Shown here: piece by piece, positions 43,090 through 53,908 of the stretch
Layout: every line of letters begins with the position of its first letter
Numbering within the stretch: the stretch's first letter is position 1
Origin: Arcobacter defluvii
GTDB taxonomy: Bacteria; Campylobacterota; Campylobacteria; Campylobacterales; Arcobacteraceae
Reading direction: 5' to 3'
NCBI RefSeq assembly: GCF_013201725.1
Contig: NZ_CP053835.1
Coordinates: 124,001 to 188,000 of the forward strand
Length of the DNA: 64,000 nucleotides
The notes under the pieces: generated by a model
Told to the model about the DNA's origin: nothing
The model's input: the letters and a program-made list of their open reading frames with translations, nothing else
Databases searched by the model: none
Translations under genes and position numbers: made by a program

Positions 43090-44085
43090 ATGGCAACAGT
43101 TAGTTACAAAGATGCTGGAGTTGATATTGATGCTGGAAATCAGTTTGTAGAAAATATCAAACCTTATGTAAAATCAACAATGATTCCAGGAGTTCTTGGT
43201 GGAATAGGTTCTTTTGCAGGTGCATTTGAATTACCAAGTGGATATAAAAAACCCGTATTACTTTCAGGAACTGATGGGGTTGGAACAAAGTTAAAACTTG
43301 CAATTGACTCAAAAAAATTTGATACAGTAGGTATTGACTTAGTTGCTATGTGTACAAATGATTTATTATGTAACTTTGGAGAACCATTATTTTTCCTAGA
43401 TTATTATGCAACTGCAAAACTTGAAGTTGAAGAAGCAACACAAGTTGTAAAAGGAATTGCAGAAGGTTGTATTAGAAGTGAGTGTGCATTAGTTGGTGGT
43501 GAAACTGCTGAAATGCCAGGAATGTATAAAGAAGGTGATTTCGATTTAGCTGGTTTTTGTGTTGGAATTGCTGAAAAAGATGAATTAAATAGAATTGATA
43601 AAATCGCAGTTGGAGATACTTTAATTGCTTTACCATCTTCTGGTGTTCATTCAAATGGATTCTCACTTGTTAGAAAACTTCTTTTAGAAAAATTAGGAAT
43701 GTCTTTAAATGATGATTTCCAAGGTAAACTACTAAAAGATGTTTTATTAGAACCAACAAGAATTTATGTGAAAGAGTTCAAAGCTAATAAAGATAAAATC
43801 AATGCTTTAGCTCATATTACTGGTGGTGGAATTACTGAAAACTTACCAAGAGTTTTACCAGATAATTTTAAAGCTGTAGTTGATAGAAGTAAAATCAAAG
43901 TTTTACCAATCTTTGAATTTATGGGACAACATGTAGAACTAGAAGAGATGTATAGAACATTTAATATGGGTGTAGGAATGGTTTTAGTTGTAAACCCAGC
44001 AAATGTTGATGCAATTTTAGCTAACACTGATGGATATGTTATTGGACATATTGCTGAGGGTGCAAAAGGTGTAGAGTTTATCTAA
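43090..44085 (+). CDS. purM: Phosphoribosylformylglycinamidine cyclo-ligase (AIR synthetase)
   Basis: This 331-residue enzyme closes the imidazole ring in purine synthesis. The N-terminal SYKDAGVDIDAGNQFVENIKP, the ATP-binding LLSGTDGVGTKLKLA and GGETAEMPGMY motifs and the AHITGGGITENLPRVLP segment are diagnostic. The ATG has a strong ribosome site (aaaggtg). It ends at a bidirectional terminator shared with gap. Confidence 0.97.
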   Translation: MATVSYKDAGVDIDAGNQFVENIKPYVKSTMIPGVLGGIGSFAGAFELPSGYKKPVLLSGTDGVGTKLKLAIDSKKFDTVGIDLVAMCTNDLLCNFGEPLFFLDYYATAKLEVEEATQVVKGIAEGCIRSECALVGGETAEMPGMYKEGDFDLAGFCVGIAEKDELNRIDKIAVGDTLIALPSSGVHSNGFSLVRKLLLEKLGMSLNDDFQGKLLKDVLLEPTRIYVKEFKANKDKINALAHITGGGITENLPRVLPDNFKAVVDRSKIKVLPIFEFMGQHVELEEMYRTFNMGVGMVLVVNPANVDAILANTDGYVIGHIAEGAKGVEFI

Positions 44086-44105
44086 TTAAGTAAATTTAGA
44101 TAAAT

Positions 44106-44139
44106 AAAAAAGGTGAGTATAAAAACTCACCCTTTTTTT
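44106..44139. terminator. Bidirectional terminator between purM and gap
   Basis: Stem ggtgagt / actcacc (44112-44118, 44125-44131) with a 6-nt AT loop and A/T runs on both sides. Confidence 0.85.
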
Positions 44140-45155
44140 ATTTTTGTATAATATTTCAGAATTTCAACTACTTTTGAAGCATAACCCCACTCATTGTCAT
44201 ACCAAAGTAGAAGTTTTATCATATTATTTTTTACTTCTAAATATCTAAAATCAACAATAGTTGTAAATTTTTCTTTTTTAAAATCACTTGAAACTAAAGG
44301 TTCAATATTGTTTAAAACTATTGGAAATTTTTGAGCTTTTTCATAATTTTTAAATAGTTCAATTATTTCATCTTTAGTTGAGGTTTGTTTTGTAAATAAA
44401 GTTACATTTATTGCTCCAACTGTATCTGTTGGAACTCTCAGAGAGTTAGATGAGATGAGGTCTTGATTGAATTTTTCTAAAACATAAGAACAAGCTGTTA
44501 TTGTTGTTGTTTTATTAGGAATAATATTTTGAGTAGAAGAACGACCAAACTCAAAATTACACTCAACATCTCTTGTCGCACTTCCAACAAAACTTCCATC
44601 AAGAACTCTTTGATGATTAAGCAGTGGATGAATTGTTACAATATCTCCACAGATAATTTCTTTTGTTTCATCAATCAGTTTAAGTGCTGGAAGTAGGGCT
44701 GTTGCATTACATGAACTTGTTGATATGATTTTATGAATTGATGGATTAAGTTTTTTTTCATTTGCACCTAAAATCACATTTATATCAGCTTGTTTATTTG
44801 GATGAGTTAAAAATACAGCACTTACTGGAAGTTGATTTAGAAGATTAATATCTTCTTTTTTACCACTTGAATCAATAATAATATCAATATTTGTTAAATC
44901 ACTTTTATCTAAAGAGTTAAAGTGTGTGATTTTTATTTTAGATTGTGAATTTTGAATATAATTATTTTCAACTATTTCAAATTTATTATCAAGTTTTCCA
45001 TATGTTGAATCGTAGTTTATTGAATAAACTATATTTTCAATATATGGATTTATATCATTTATTATAACTATTTCAAAATCTTTATAATCTAGTAACTGTT
45101 TTAAAACAGCTTTACCAATTCTTCCTGCACCATTTAAAAGTACTTTTATTGCCAT
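44127..45155 (-). CDS. Divergent glyceraldehyde-3-phosphate dehydrogenase family protein
   Basis: This 342-residue protein has the GAPDH fold: Rossmann start VLLNGAGRIGKAVLKQL, the HPLLNHQRVLDG region, LRVPTDTVGAINVTL and the hallmark end WYDNEWGYASKVVEIL. The catalytic segment reads SSCNATALLPAL instead of the usual ASCTTNCLAP, keeping the first Cys but losing the downstream Thr-Thr-Asn-Cys pattern. It may be a true glycolytic GAPDH or an erythrose-4-phosphate or other aldehyde dehydrogenase. Naming beyond the family is unsafe. Confidence 0.8.
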   Translation of the reverse strand: MAIKVLLNGAGRIGKAVLKQLLDYKDFEIVIINDINPYIENIVYSINYDSTYGKLDNKFEIVENNYIQNSQSKIKITHFNSLDKSDLTNIDIIIDSSGKKEDINLLNQLPVSAVFLTHPNKQADINVILGANEKKLNPSIHKIISTSSCNATALLPALKLIDETKEIICGDIVTIHPLLNHQRVLDGSFVGSATRDVECNFEFGRSSTQNIIPNKTTTITACSYVLEKFNQDLISSNSLRVPTDTVGAINVTLFTKQTSTKDEIIELFKNYEKAQKFPIVLNNIEPLVSSDFKKEKFTTIVDFRYLEVKNNMIKLLLWYDNEWGYASKVVEILKYYTKIKKG

Positions 45156-45214
45156 AATTTCTTAACCTATACAAATTTTATAATTGGTAGTATAGTTTAA
45201 TTTTATTTATATAA

Positions 45215-45913
45215 TTATTTCTTTTGCATATCTATAAATAAAATATGGCTTTTTGAAAGAGGTTTAATATTTAATTTATCAATATCTACAATTTCCATTG
45301 CATCACCATTTTCTAAAGTAACACCATTTATATTTGAACTTCCTTCAATTTGTACAAAATAGACTTGTCTATCTTTTTTTATATCAAAATCAAACTCTTT
45401 ATCAAATTCACTTACATAAATATTTATATCTTGATAGATTTTAATTTTACTATCACCTTTTTGTGATGATACGATATTTAATAACTTATTAGTTCTTTCA
45501 TCTTCTTTAAATCTATGTGAACCATAAAGTCTAGGTAATCCAGCTTTGGGAGGAATAATCCAAATTTGTAAAAGTCTTAAATCTTGGCTTTCATGAAGAT
45601 TGTGTTCACTATGATAAATACCATCTCCTGCACTTAGATATTGAACTTCACCTCTTTTTAAAGTTTCACTATTTCCCATAGAATCTTTGTGAGTTATCTC
45701 ACCATTTATAACATAAGAAATAATTTCCATATTAGAATGAGGATGCGTGTCAAATCCACTTTTTGGATGAACTATATCATCATTTAAAACTCTTAAAACT
45801 CCAAAGTTTATATTGTTCGGATTTCTATATTCTGCAAAACTAAAATGAAAACGGCTTTCTAACCAACCAAGATTTGATGTTCCCATCTTTTCTTTTGGTA
45901 ATTTTCTTAACAT
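45215..45913 (-). CDS. Pirin-family protein
   Basis: This 232-residue bicupin has an N-terminal metal-binding segment FDTHPHSNMEIISYVINGEITHKDSMGN and an LSAGDGIYHSEHN motif giving the His/His/His/Glu metal site. The C-terminal cupin is shorter. Some pirins act as quercetin dioxygenases, others in redox control. It is the distal gene of the MarR-linked set, 3 bp from the FMN-reductase gene. Confidence 0.93.
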   Translation of the reverse strand: MLRKLPKEKMGTSNLGWLESRFHFSFAEYRNPNNINFGVLRVLNDDIVHPKSGFDTHPHSNMEIISYVINGEITHKDSMGNSETLKRGEVQYLSAGDGIYHSEHNLHESQDLRLLQIWIIPPKAGLPRLYGSHRFKEDERTNKLLNIVSSQKGDSKIKIYQDINIYVSEFDKEFDFDIKKDRQVYFVQIEGSSNINGVTLENGDAMEIVDIDKLNIKPLSKSHILFIDMQKK

Positions 45914-45916
45914 AAT

Positions 45917-46420
45917 TTACTCCTTAATTAGAGTTTCAAATTGTTCTAAGATTCTTTCTAAACTATCTTCTTGACATTTTCTTTCATAAGTTGTAATTAT
46001 TTCTCTTGGCATTACAATAGCACCAAGTCTTGTAAATTGACTTCTTAAATCATTTAATAAATCTTGTCCATTACTTCCAGAATGAGTTGCAAGTTGAATC
46101 TTTTTCATACTGAATAGCGCCCTAAAATTATCTCCGATTCTTGAAATCCAAGCAATCATATTTACTAAAACAGGTGGTACTCCATAGTTATATTCTGGTG
46201 AAACAAAAACATAAGCAGTTGCTTTTTCCATTTGTTTTGCTAAATCAAGTGCAACTTTTGGAATACCATCATTTTGTTCTTTAAAAGTATCATACATTGG
46301 TAGATTTAAATCAACTAAGTTTATTATTTTTGAATTTATATTTTTATTTTCAAATTTATCTTTTATCATATTCGCAAGATTCATATTTTCATTTAAACTT
46401 GCTACAAAAATTAATACCAT
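45917..46420 (-). CDS. NADPH-dependent FMN reductase-family flavoprotein
   Basis: This 167-residue flavodoxin-like oxidoreductase has the N-terminal phosphate-binding start VLIFVASLNENMNLANMI and the diagnostic SPEYNYGVPPVLVNMIAWISR loop. Such enzymes reduce FMN, quinones, azo compounds or chromate with NAD(P)H. Its start overlaps the DODA-like gene by 10 bp, so both are co-translated within the MarR-linked set. Confidence 0.9.
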   Translation of the reverse strand: MVLIFVASLNENMNLANMIKDKFENKNINSKIINLVDLNLPMYDTFKEQNDGIPKVALDLAKQMEKATAYVFVSPEYNYGVPPVLVNMIAWISRIGDNFRALFSMKKIQLATHSGSNGQDLLNDLRSQFTRLGAIVMPREIITTYERKCQEDSLERILEQFETLIKE

Positions 46421-47208
46421 CTTAAATCCTTTAAATTTTCTTTATTTTCATCAAAAATGAAACTTTCCATTGAAATGTTTGAATATTGCATTTCACTATT
46501 TACTGATTTACCTTTTTTATTATTTGCATTTCCAAAAGCTATAAAAAGGGGTAAAAAATGCTCATTTGAAGGATGGTTTTTACGAAAATTTATGTCAGAA
46601 GTAATATTTAATAATCCATCTTCATTGCCATTTTCTATAATATTTTTAATTTTATCACTAAATTCTTTCGCATAGTTTTTAGAAGTTAAATTATAACTCA
46701 TATCTCCAAGATTATGTGTAACTCCACCACTACAAATAATCATCGCTTCATCTTTAAAAGCTTTTAGTTTTTCACCTAAATTTATTAACTGTGATGGTGA
46801 ATAAGAATAAGGAATACTTAATTGAAGTACAGGAATATTTAGTTTTTCATATAATAAAGCTAAAACATTCCAAACTCCATGGTCATAACTAATTCTACTC
46901 TCATCAATTGAAATATCAATATTCTCTTTTTTTAAAGTGTTGATGAGATTATTAGTTAAATTTTTATCACTATTTATTTCATAAACTACTTTATATAATT
47001 CATCTTCAAATCCATAAAAATCATACATAATTTTATTTGCTTCAGGACTTATAATTCTTAAATCATTTGTAACATAGTGAGCTGAAATGATTATTATATA
47101 TTTTGGTACTTTTAAATTCTTTCCTAATTTCTGAAAATTCTTTTTTGATTTTGAGTCACTTAAAATTATATTTGGTGCTCCGTGTGAAATAAATAGTGTA
47201 GGATACAT
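46411..47208 (-). CDS. DODA-type class III extradiol dioxygenase
   Basis: This 265-residue LigB/YgiD-like protein has predicted metal ligands and acid/base residues in FISHGAPN, IIISAHYVTND, SYDHGVWNVLALLYE and CSGGVTHNLGDM. Family members open aromatic rings of catechols or DOPA. Together with YceI, an FMN reductase and pirin it suggests handling of catechol or quinone compounds. It is 21 bp downstream of yceI. Confidence 0.9.
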   Translation of the reverse strand: MYPTLFISHGAPNIILSDSKSKKNFQKLGKNLKVPKYIIIISAHYVTNDLRIISPEANKIMYDFYGFEDELYKVVYEINSDKNLTNNLINTLKKENIDISIDESRISYDHGVWNVLALLYEKLNIPVLQLSIPYSYSPSQLINLGEKLKAFKDEAMIICSGGVTHNLGDMSYNLTSKNYAKEFSDKIKNIIENGNEDGLLNITSDINFRKNHPSNEHFLPLFIAFGNANNKKGKSVNSEMQYSNISMESFIFDENKENLKDLRWY

Positions 47209-47229
47209 AATTTTATAATTTTAGCTAAA

Positions 47230-47796
47230 TTATTTAGCTAAAATTCCCTCTAATTGAATATCAAGTTTTACAATTTCATCAACTGCAACACCACCAGCTT
47301 CTAATACAGTATTGTATTTTAAACCATAATCCATTCTATTAATTTTACCACTTAATCCTAAACCAACTCTTGTATTCCCCCATGGATCTTTTACTGTTCC
47401 ATTATTTTCTAAATCTAATGTAACATCTTTTGTAACACCTCTCATAGTTAATTTACCATAAGCTTTATCACCATCAACTTTTGATAAAACAAATTTGATG
47501 TTATTAAATTCATTTGCAGAAAAGAATTCAGCACTTTTTAAATGAGCATCTCTTTTTTCATTTTCAGTATTGATTGAATTTACATCAATTTCACCAACAA
47601 GTGATTTTAATGTTTTTGTTTTTTCATCATATTCGAATGTTCCATTAAATTTATTAAATTTACCAATAACATTTGAAATCATCATATGTTTTACTTTAAA
47701 TCCAACATTTGAATGACTTACATCAACATTATATGTACCTGCAAAAAGAGCACTTGAAGCGATAACAGAGGCTAATCCTAATTTTAAAAATTTCAT
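47230..47796 (-). CDS. YceI-family periplasmic protein (second copy)
   Basis: This 188-residue exported protein has a signal peptide (MKFLKLGLASVIASSALFAG) and the YceI barrel (DVSHSNVGFKVKHMMISNVIGKF, KRDAHLKSAEFF, NRMDYGLKYN). It heads the operon that continues with the DODA, FMN-reductase and pirin genes. A perfect palindrome (tactaattagta) lies about 30 bp upstream of the start and is identical to one upstream of marR. Confidence 0.93.
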   Translation of the reverse strand: MKFLKLGLASVIASSALFAGTYNVDVSHSNVGFKVKHMMISNVIGKFNKFNGTFEYDEKTKTLKSLVGEIDVNSINTENEKRDAHLKSAEFFSANEFNNIKFVLSKVDGDKAYGKLTMRGVTKDVTLDLENNGTVKDPWGNTRVGLGLSGKINRMDYGLKYNTVLEAGGVAVDEIVKLDIQLEGILAK

Positions 47797-47821
47797 TTTT
47801 TTATTCCTTATTTTTTTATAA

Positions 47822-47838
47822 TATATTACTAATTAGTA
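47822..47838. promoter_or_regulatory. Putative MarR operator upstream of yceI
   Basis: tatattactaattagta, containing the 12-bp perfect palindrome tactaattagta (47827-47838). The whole 17-bp sequence recurs exactly at 48332-48348. Confidence 0.75.
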
Positions 47839-47858
47839 CTTTTAAAGCAAAAAAATAT

Positions 47859-48311
47859 TTAATTTGCTTTGTAAACCTTATTTAATAAATCATATAAAGT
47901 ATCTAATTCCTCATCACTTAAAACTTCTAAAGCTTTATTTAAATTTTTTGCGTGATTTGGGAAAACTTCTTCAATAATATCTTTACCTTTTTGAGTAATT
48001 GATAAAATTGATGCTCTACTATCATTTGGGTCTTTTATTGAAGTAATCCATCCATCTCTTTTTAGATTTCTTACAACAACAGTGATATTTCCTGGTGTAC
48101 TCATTGTTAATTTTGTGATTGAGCCAATATTTAAATCACCTAGATGATATAAAGCTTCTAATACTTTAAATTGATTAAACGTTAGATTATGTTTTGATAA
48201 ATAATTTACAGTTAAATTGTTGATTTTTAAACTTGTTCTTTCTAATCTAACAACAGTTTTCATAGATTTATCAGTTCTATAACCATAAGATTTTAAACTT
48301 TTATTATTCAT
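47859..48311 (-). CDS. MarR-family transcriptional regulator
   Basis: This 150-residue winged-helix regulator has the MarR core HNLTFNQFKVLEALYHLGDLNIGSITKLTMSTPGNITVVVRNLKRDGWI and the wing DPNDSRASILSITQKGK. Only a few scattered residues, no cysteine, are available for ligand or redox sensing, so it probably binds a small aromatic ligand. It likely represses itself and the yceI operon through two identical palindromes. Confidence 0.93.
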   Translation of the reverse strand: MNNKSLKSYGYRTDKSMKTVVRLERTSLKINNLTVNYLSKHNLTFNQFKVLEALYHLGDLNIGSITKLTMSTPGNITVVVRNLKRDGWITSIKDPNDSRASILSITQKGKDIIEEVFPNHAKNLNKALEVLSDEELDTLYDLLNKVYKAN

Positions 48312-48331
48312 TTACATACTCCTTGCAGAAT

Positions 48332-48348
48332 TATATTACTAATTAGTA
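48332..48348. promoter_or_regulatory. Putative MarR operator upstream of marR
   Basis: Exact second copy of the 17-bp sequence tatattactaattagta, with the palindrome at 48337-48348, located 21 bp upstream of the marR start; consistent with autorepression. Confidence 0.75.
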
Positions 48349-48445
48349 GTAAATGTCAATAGTAAAATGAAAATTTTTAAATTTTTTTGAAAAATATTGC
48401 TTAACCAATTAATAAACTATATTTAGATAAAATGCTTCGTTTTGC

Positions 48446-48451
48446 TATAAA
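48446..48451 (+). promoter_or_regulatory. Putative -10 of the class-V aminotransferase/purA/carA operon
   Basis: TATAAA in ttgctataaagaat lies 25 bp before the ATG at 48476, in the same GCTATAA context seen at purM and thiC. Confidence 0.4.
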
Positions 48452-48475
48452 GAATGAAAAAATAAGGATAATAAA

Positions 48476-49582
48476 ATGCTATTAACACCAGGTCCAACTC
48501 CTGTACCAGAATTTGTTAGAAAAGCAATGTCAGATGTAACAATACATCATAGAACTGAAGAGTTTGAAGCAATTTTTAAAAATACTAGAGAATTATTATT
48601 AGAATTATATGGAATGCCTGAAGTTGTAATGTTAGCTTCAAGTGGAACAGGTGCTATGGAGGCATGTGTAACAAATCTTACACATAAAAAAGCACTTACT
48701 ATTAACTCTGGAAAATTTGGTGAAAGATTCGGAAAAATTTGTTCAGCTTTTGGAATAGAATATACTGAAATTAAAAATGAATGGAATACACCCGTATCAG
48801 TTGAAGCCGTAGTTGAAGCTGTAAAAGCTGATTCTTCTATTGATGCTATTTTTATTCAGATTTGTGAAAGTGCTGGAGGATTAAGACATCCTGTTGAGCA
48901 AATTGCAACTGAAGTTAAAAAAATTAATAAAGATATTATGATTATTGCTGATGGAATCACTGCTGTTGGTGTTGAAAAAATTGATACTACAAATCTTGAT
49001 GCTGTTGTAACAGGGAGTCAAAAAGCTTTAATGTTACCTCCAGGTCTTGCAATGATTGGTTTATCAAATGAGGCAATTAAAAAAATTGATTCAAAACCAA
49101 GAGGTTATTACTTTAATCTTTCAATTGAAATTAAAAAACAAAGAACAAATACAACAGCTTGGACAGCAGCAACTACACTTATTATTGGTTTAGGTGCAAT
49201 TTTAGAAAAATTAAAAGAAGATGGATTTGATAATTTATATAAACAAACAGCTTTAAGAGCAAATGCAACAAGAGAAGCATTAAAAGCTATTGGTTTTGAA
49301 ATTTATCCAAAAGTTCCAGCAGATGCAATGACAACAGTTTATACTGAACAATCAAGTGCAATTAGAAAGATATTAAAAAATAAATATAATGTAAATATCG
49401 CAGGTGGACAAGATCATTTAGCTGGTAAGATTTTTAGAATTAATCATATGGGATTAGTTGAAGATTATGAAGCTTCATGGGCTGTAAATGCTGTTGAATT
49501 GGCACTTGATGATTTAGGTATTAGAACATTTGATGGAACTGCAAATAAAGTTTTTGCATCAAATATGTTTAAAGGGAACTAA
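48476..49582 (+). CDS. Class-V aminotransferase, alanine-glyoxylate / serine-pyruvate type
   Basis: This 368-residue PLP enzyme has the start LLTPGPTPVPEFVRKAM, the glycine-rich LASSGTGAMEA, the cofactor Asp in IIADGITAVGVE and the PLP lysine in VTGSQKALMLPPGLA. It could interconvert alanine/glyoxylate or serine/pyruvate, or take part in phosphoserine metabolism. It is the first gene of a run continuing with HisZ-like, purA, DUF507 and carA. Confidence 0.9.
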   Translation: MLLTPGPTPVPEFVRKAMSDVTIHHRTEEFEAIFKNTRELLLELYGMPEVVMLASSGTGAMEACVTNLTHKKALTINSGKFGERFGKICSAFGIEYTEIKNEWNTPVSVEAVVEAVKADSSIDAIFIQICESAGGLRHPVEQIATEVKKINKDIMIIADGITAVGVEKIDTTNLDAVVTGSQKALMLPPGLAMIGLSNEAIKKIDSKPRGYYFNLSIEIKKQRTNTTAWTAATTLIIGLGAILEKLKEDGFDNLYKQTALRANATREALKAIGFEIYPKVPADAMTTVYTEQSSAIRKILKNKYNVNIAGGQDHLAGKIFRINHMGLVEDYEASWAVNAVELALDDLGIRTFDGTANKVFASNMFKGN

Positions 49583-49587
49583 TAAGA

Positions 49588-51686
<2,099 letters not shown>

Positions 51687-51691
51687 AAAAT

Positions 51692-52243
51692 ATGAGGTTA
51701 AAATTACATCATACGCCGTATGTCTCGAGAAGAATAACAAGAGATTTAGCTAGTTGTGACTTTGTAGAAATAAGAAAAGACAAACAAAGTATAGAATCTG
51801 AAATTGAAAAAATACTTGATGAAGATATTGAAAAAGAGTTTTCTTTAGATGAAAAAGTGCAAGAAATTTTAGATGCACAAGAAGAAGAAATCGAGTATTT
51901 GAATGCAGATAGAAGACAGCTTTTTTGGATGACAAAAAAAAGATTAGCAAATGATTATGGTGTTATTTTAAATAATGAAGATAGATTTTCAGATATTGCT
52001 CATAAAATATTAGATTATTTATGGGAAGAAGATTTTATTCATTATACTTGTTCAGATAATCAAATAAAAAACGTTATATTTGCTTCTTTAGATGATTTTA
52101 TAAAAGGTTTTGAGAAAGCGGATAGTGAAGTAATAAATAAATTAAAGAATTATAAAAGAAAACTAATCCCCGGTACAGAAGATTATGATTTAGTTTATCA
52201 TAGATTATATGAAGAAGAATTAGTAAAAAGAGGATTAATATAA
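51692..52243 (+). CDS. DUF507-family protein
   Basis: This 183-residue protein has the family layout: basic start MRLKLHHTPYVSRRITRDL, an acidic helical middle (IEKILDEDIEKEFSLDEKVQEIL) and a second similar half (RQLFWMTKKRLANDYGVILNNEDRFSDIAHKIL). No function is established. It sits between purA and carA, with its stop directly abutting the carA ATG, in an order conserved in C. jejuni as I recall. Confidence 0.88.
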   Translation: MRLKLHHTPYVSRRITRDLASCDFVEIRKDKQSIESEIEKILDEDIEKEFSLDEKVQEILDAQEEEIEYLNADRRQLFWMTKKRLANDYGVILNNEDRFSDIAHKILDYLWEEDFIHYTCSDNQIKNVIFASLDDFIKGFEKADSEVINKLKNYKRKLIPGTEDYDLVYHRLYEEELVKRGLI

Positions 52244-53362
52244 ATGCAAAAAGTATGGATATATTTAGAAAATGGAATTTTTTTAGAAGCAAAATCTTTT
52301 GGTGCAACGGGTACAGCTGTTGGAGAAATAGTTTTTAATACTTCATTAACTGGTTATCAAGAAATAATTTCTGATCCTTCTTATGCTGGTCAATTTATTA
52401 CTTTTACAATGCCAGAAATTGGAAATGTAGGAGTAAATGATGATGATATGGAAAGTAAAGTTTGTCACTGTAAAGGTGTGTTAGTTAGAAATTATCATAA
52501 TGATTACTCAAACTATAGAGCTCAAAATAACTTAGATTCTTTACTAAAAGAGCATGGTGTTTTAGGAATTTGTGATATTGACACAAGATATTTAACTAAA
52601 ATGATTAGAGATGAAGGAGCTATGATGATGATAGCTTCAACAGAAATTTCTTCTAAAGAGGAACTAGCGAAACAATTAAAAGCAAGTCCTAGAATAGAAG
52701 ATATAAATTATATTGAATTAGTTTCTACAAAAGAATCATTTATTCATAAATCAGGAGCTTGGAATCACGCAATTAAAGCTTATGATAAAGCTGTAATGAG
52801 TGATAAAAAAGTTGTTGTTATCGATTTTGGTGTTAAAAGAAATATTTTAAATGAATTAGTTCAAGCAGGACTTGAAGTTGAAGTTGTACCTTCAAACTTT
52901 AAAGGTGAAGATTTAATTGCAAGATTTGAATCAAAAGAGATAGGTGGAGTATTCTTATCAAATGGGCCAGGAGATCCACTTACTCTTGTAAATGAGAAAA
53001 AAGAAGTTCAAAAACTTATAAATGCAAATATTCCTATGTTTGCTATTTGTTTAGGTCATCAAATGCTTTCTATTGCTCATGGATATGATACTTATAAACT
53101 AAAATTCGGTCAACACGGTGGTAACCATCCAGTTGCAAATAATGGTGTAGTTGAAATTACTGCTCAAAATCATAACTATAATGTTCCTGATAATATTGTT
53201 GAGATTGCTGATATTACACATATCAATTTATTTGATAATACAATTGAAGGTGTTAAATATAAAAATAAAGAGATTTTTTCAGTTCAACATCACCCAGAAG
53301 CAAGTCCTGGACCACATGAGTCAAAATATATCTTCAAACAATTTGCAGATATTGTAAAATAA
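52244..53362 (+). CDS. carA: Carbamoyl-phosphate synthase small subunit
   Basis: This 372-residue glutaminase subunit supplies ammonia for carbamoyl phosphate (arginine and pyrimidines). The N-terminal CPS domain (FGATGTAVGEIVFNTSLTGYQEIISDPSYAGQ) is followed by the class-I glutaminase domain. The nucleophile Cys lies in FAICLGHQML and the His/Glu pair in SVQHHPEASPGP. It follows DUF507 without spacing and ends at a strong terminator; carB is elsewhere. Confidence 0.97.
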   Translation: MQKVWIYLENGIFLEAKSFGATGTAVGEIVFNTSLTGYQEIISDPSYAGQFITFTMPEIGNVGVNDDDMESKVCHCKGVLVRNYHNDYSNYRAQNNLDSLLKEHGVLGICDIDTRYLTKMIRDEGAMMMIASTEISSKEELAKQLKASPRIEDINYIELVSTKESFIHKSGAWNHAIKAYDKAVMSDKKVVVIDFGVKRNILNELVQAGLEVEVVPSNFKGEDLIARFESKEIGGVFLSNGPGDPLTLVNEKKEVQKLINANIPMFAICLGHQMLSIAHGYDTYKLKFGQHGGNHPVANNGVVEITAQNHNYNVPDNIVEIADITHINLFDNTIEGVKYKNKEIFSVQHHPEASPGPHESKYIFKQFADIVK

Positions 53363-53370
53363 TTGAAATA

Positions 53371-53406
53371 AAAAAAGGGGAAGGTTTAAAAACTTCCCCT
53401 TTTTTT
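53371..53406. terminator. Bidirectional terminator after carA and pgpA
   Basis: Thirteen-bp stem aaaaaaggggaag / cttccccttttttt with a 9-nt loop; T runs on both strands. Confidence 0.9.
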
Positions 53407-53421
53407 GATTAGTTAAGTTTA

Positions 53422-53898
53422 TTATAAAACAAACTTCTCAATCAACTGATAAACTCCAGCTGTAGCAATTCCAGCAGCAATTCCAGCAACAATATCATCC
53501 CCCATTACACCTAGACCACCCTTTACATCTCTGTCGATTTTACCTATAATTGAAGGCTTCCAAATATCAAATAATCTAAAAAATATAAAAGCAAGTGGAG
53601 CCATATAAATTAAGTTTTCATTATTAATTCCACAGATTGATAAAGCTATCCACATTCCTACAAGTTCATCAATCACAATTTCACTATTATCATGAATTCC
53701 TGATTCTTTTTCATATGCATCAATTTGTTTTATTGCAATAACCGTTATTAATAAAGATAATAAAAAAAGTGTAGAAACATGTAAAATTTGTAGTAAAAAT
53801 AATCCTAAAATCAAAGAAACAAAAGAACCCACAGTTCCTGGAGCTTTAGGGCTTAATCCACTAAAACCTACTGTTAAAAAGAATCTTCTTAAATTCAT
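53422..53898 (-). CDS. pgpA: Phosphatidylglycerophosphatase A
   Basis: This 158-residue membrane phosphatase makes phosphatidylglycerol. The family signatures SPKAPGTVGSFVSL near the N terminus and VIDELVGMWIAL in the middle are present, followed by FRLFDIWKPSIIGKIDRDVKGGLGVMGDDIVAG, which carries acidic metal ligands. It lies 10 bp downstream of the HP1021-like regulator gene. Confidence 0.93.
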   Translation of the reverse strand: MNLRRFFLTVGFSGLSPKAPGTVGSFVSLILGLFLLQILHVSTLFLLSLLITVIAIKQIDAYEKESGIHDNSEIVIDELVGMWIALSICGINNENLIYMAPLAFIFFRLFDIWKPSIIGKIDRDVKGGLGVMGDDIVAGIAAGIATAGVYQLIEKFVL

Positions 53899-53908
53899 AT
53901 ATTATCCT

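Noticed and set aside
11217-47796. The two YceI genes as a recent duplication
   Set aside because: The proteins share only the family-wide motifs, differ in signal peptides and loops, lie 36 kb apart, and sit in different regulatory settings.
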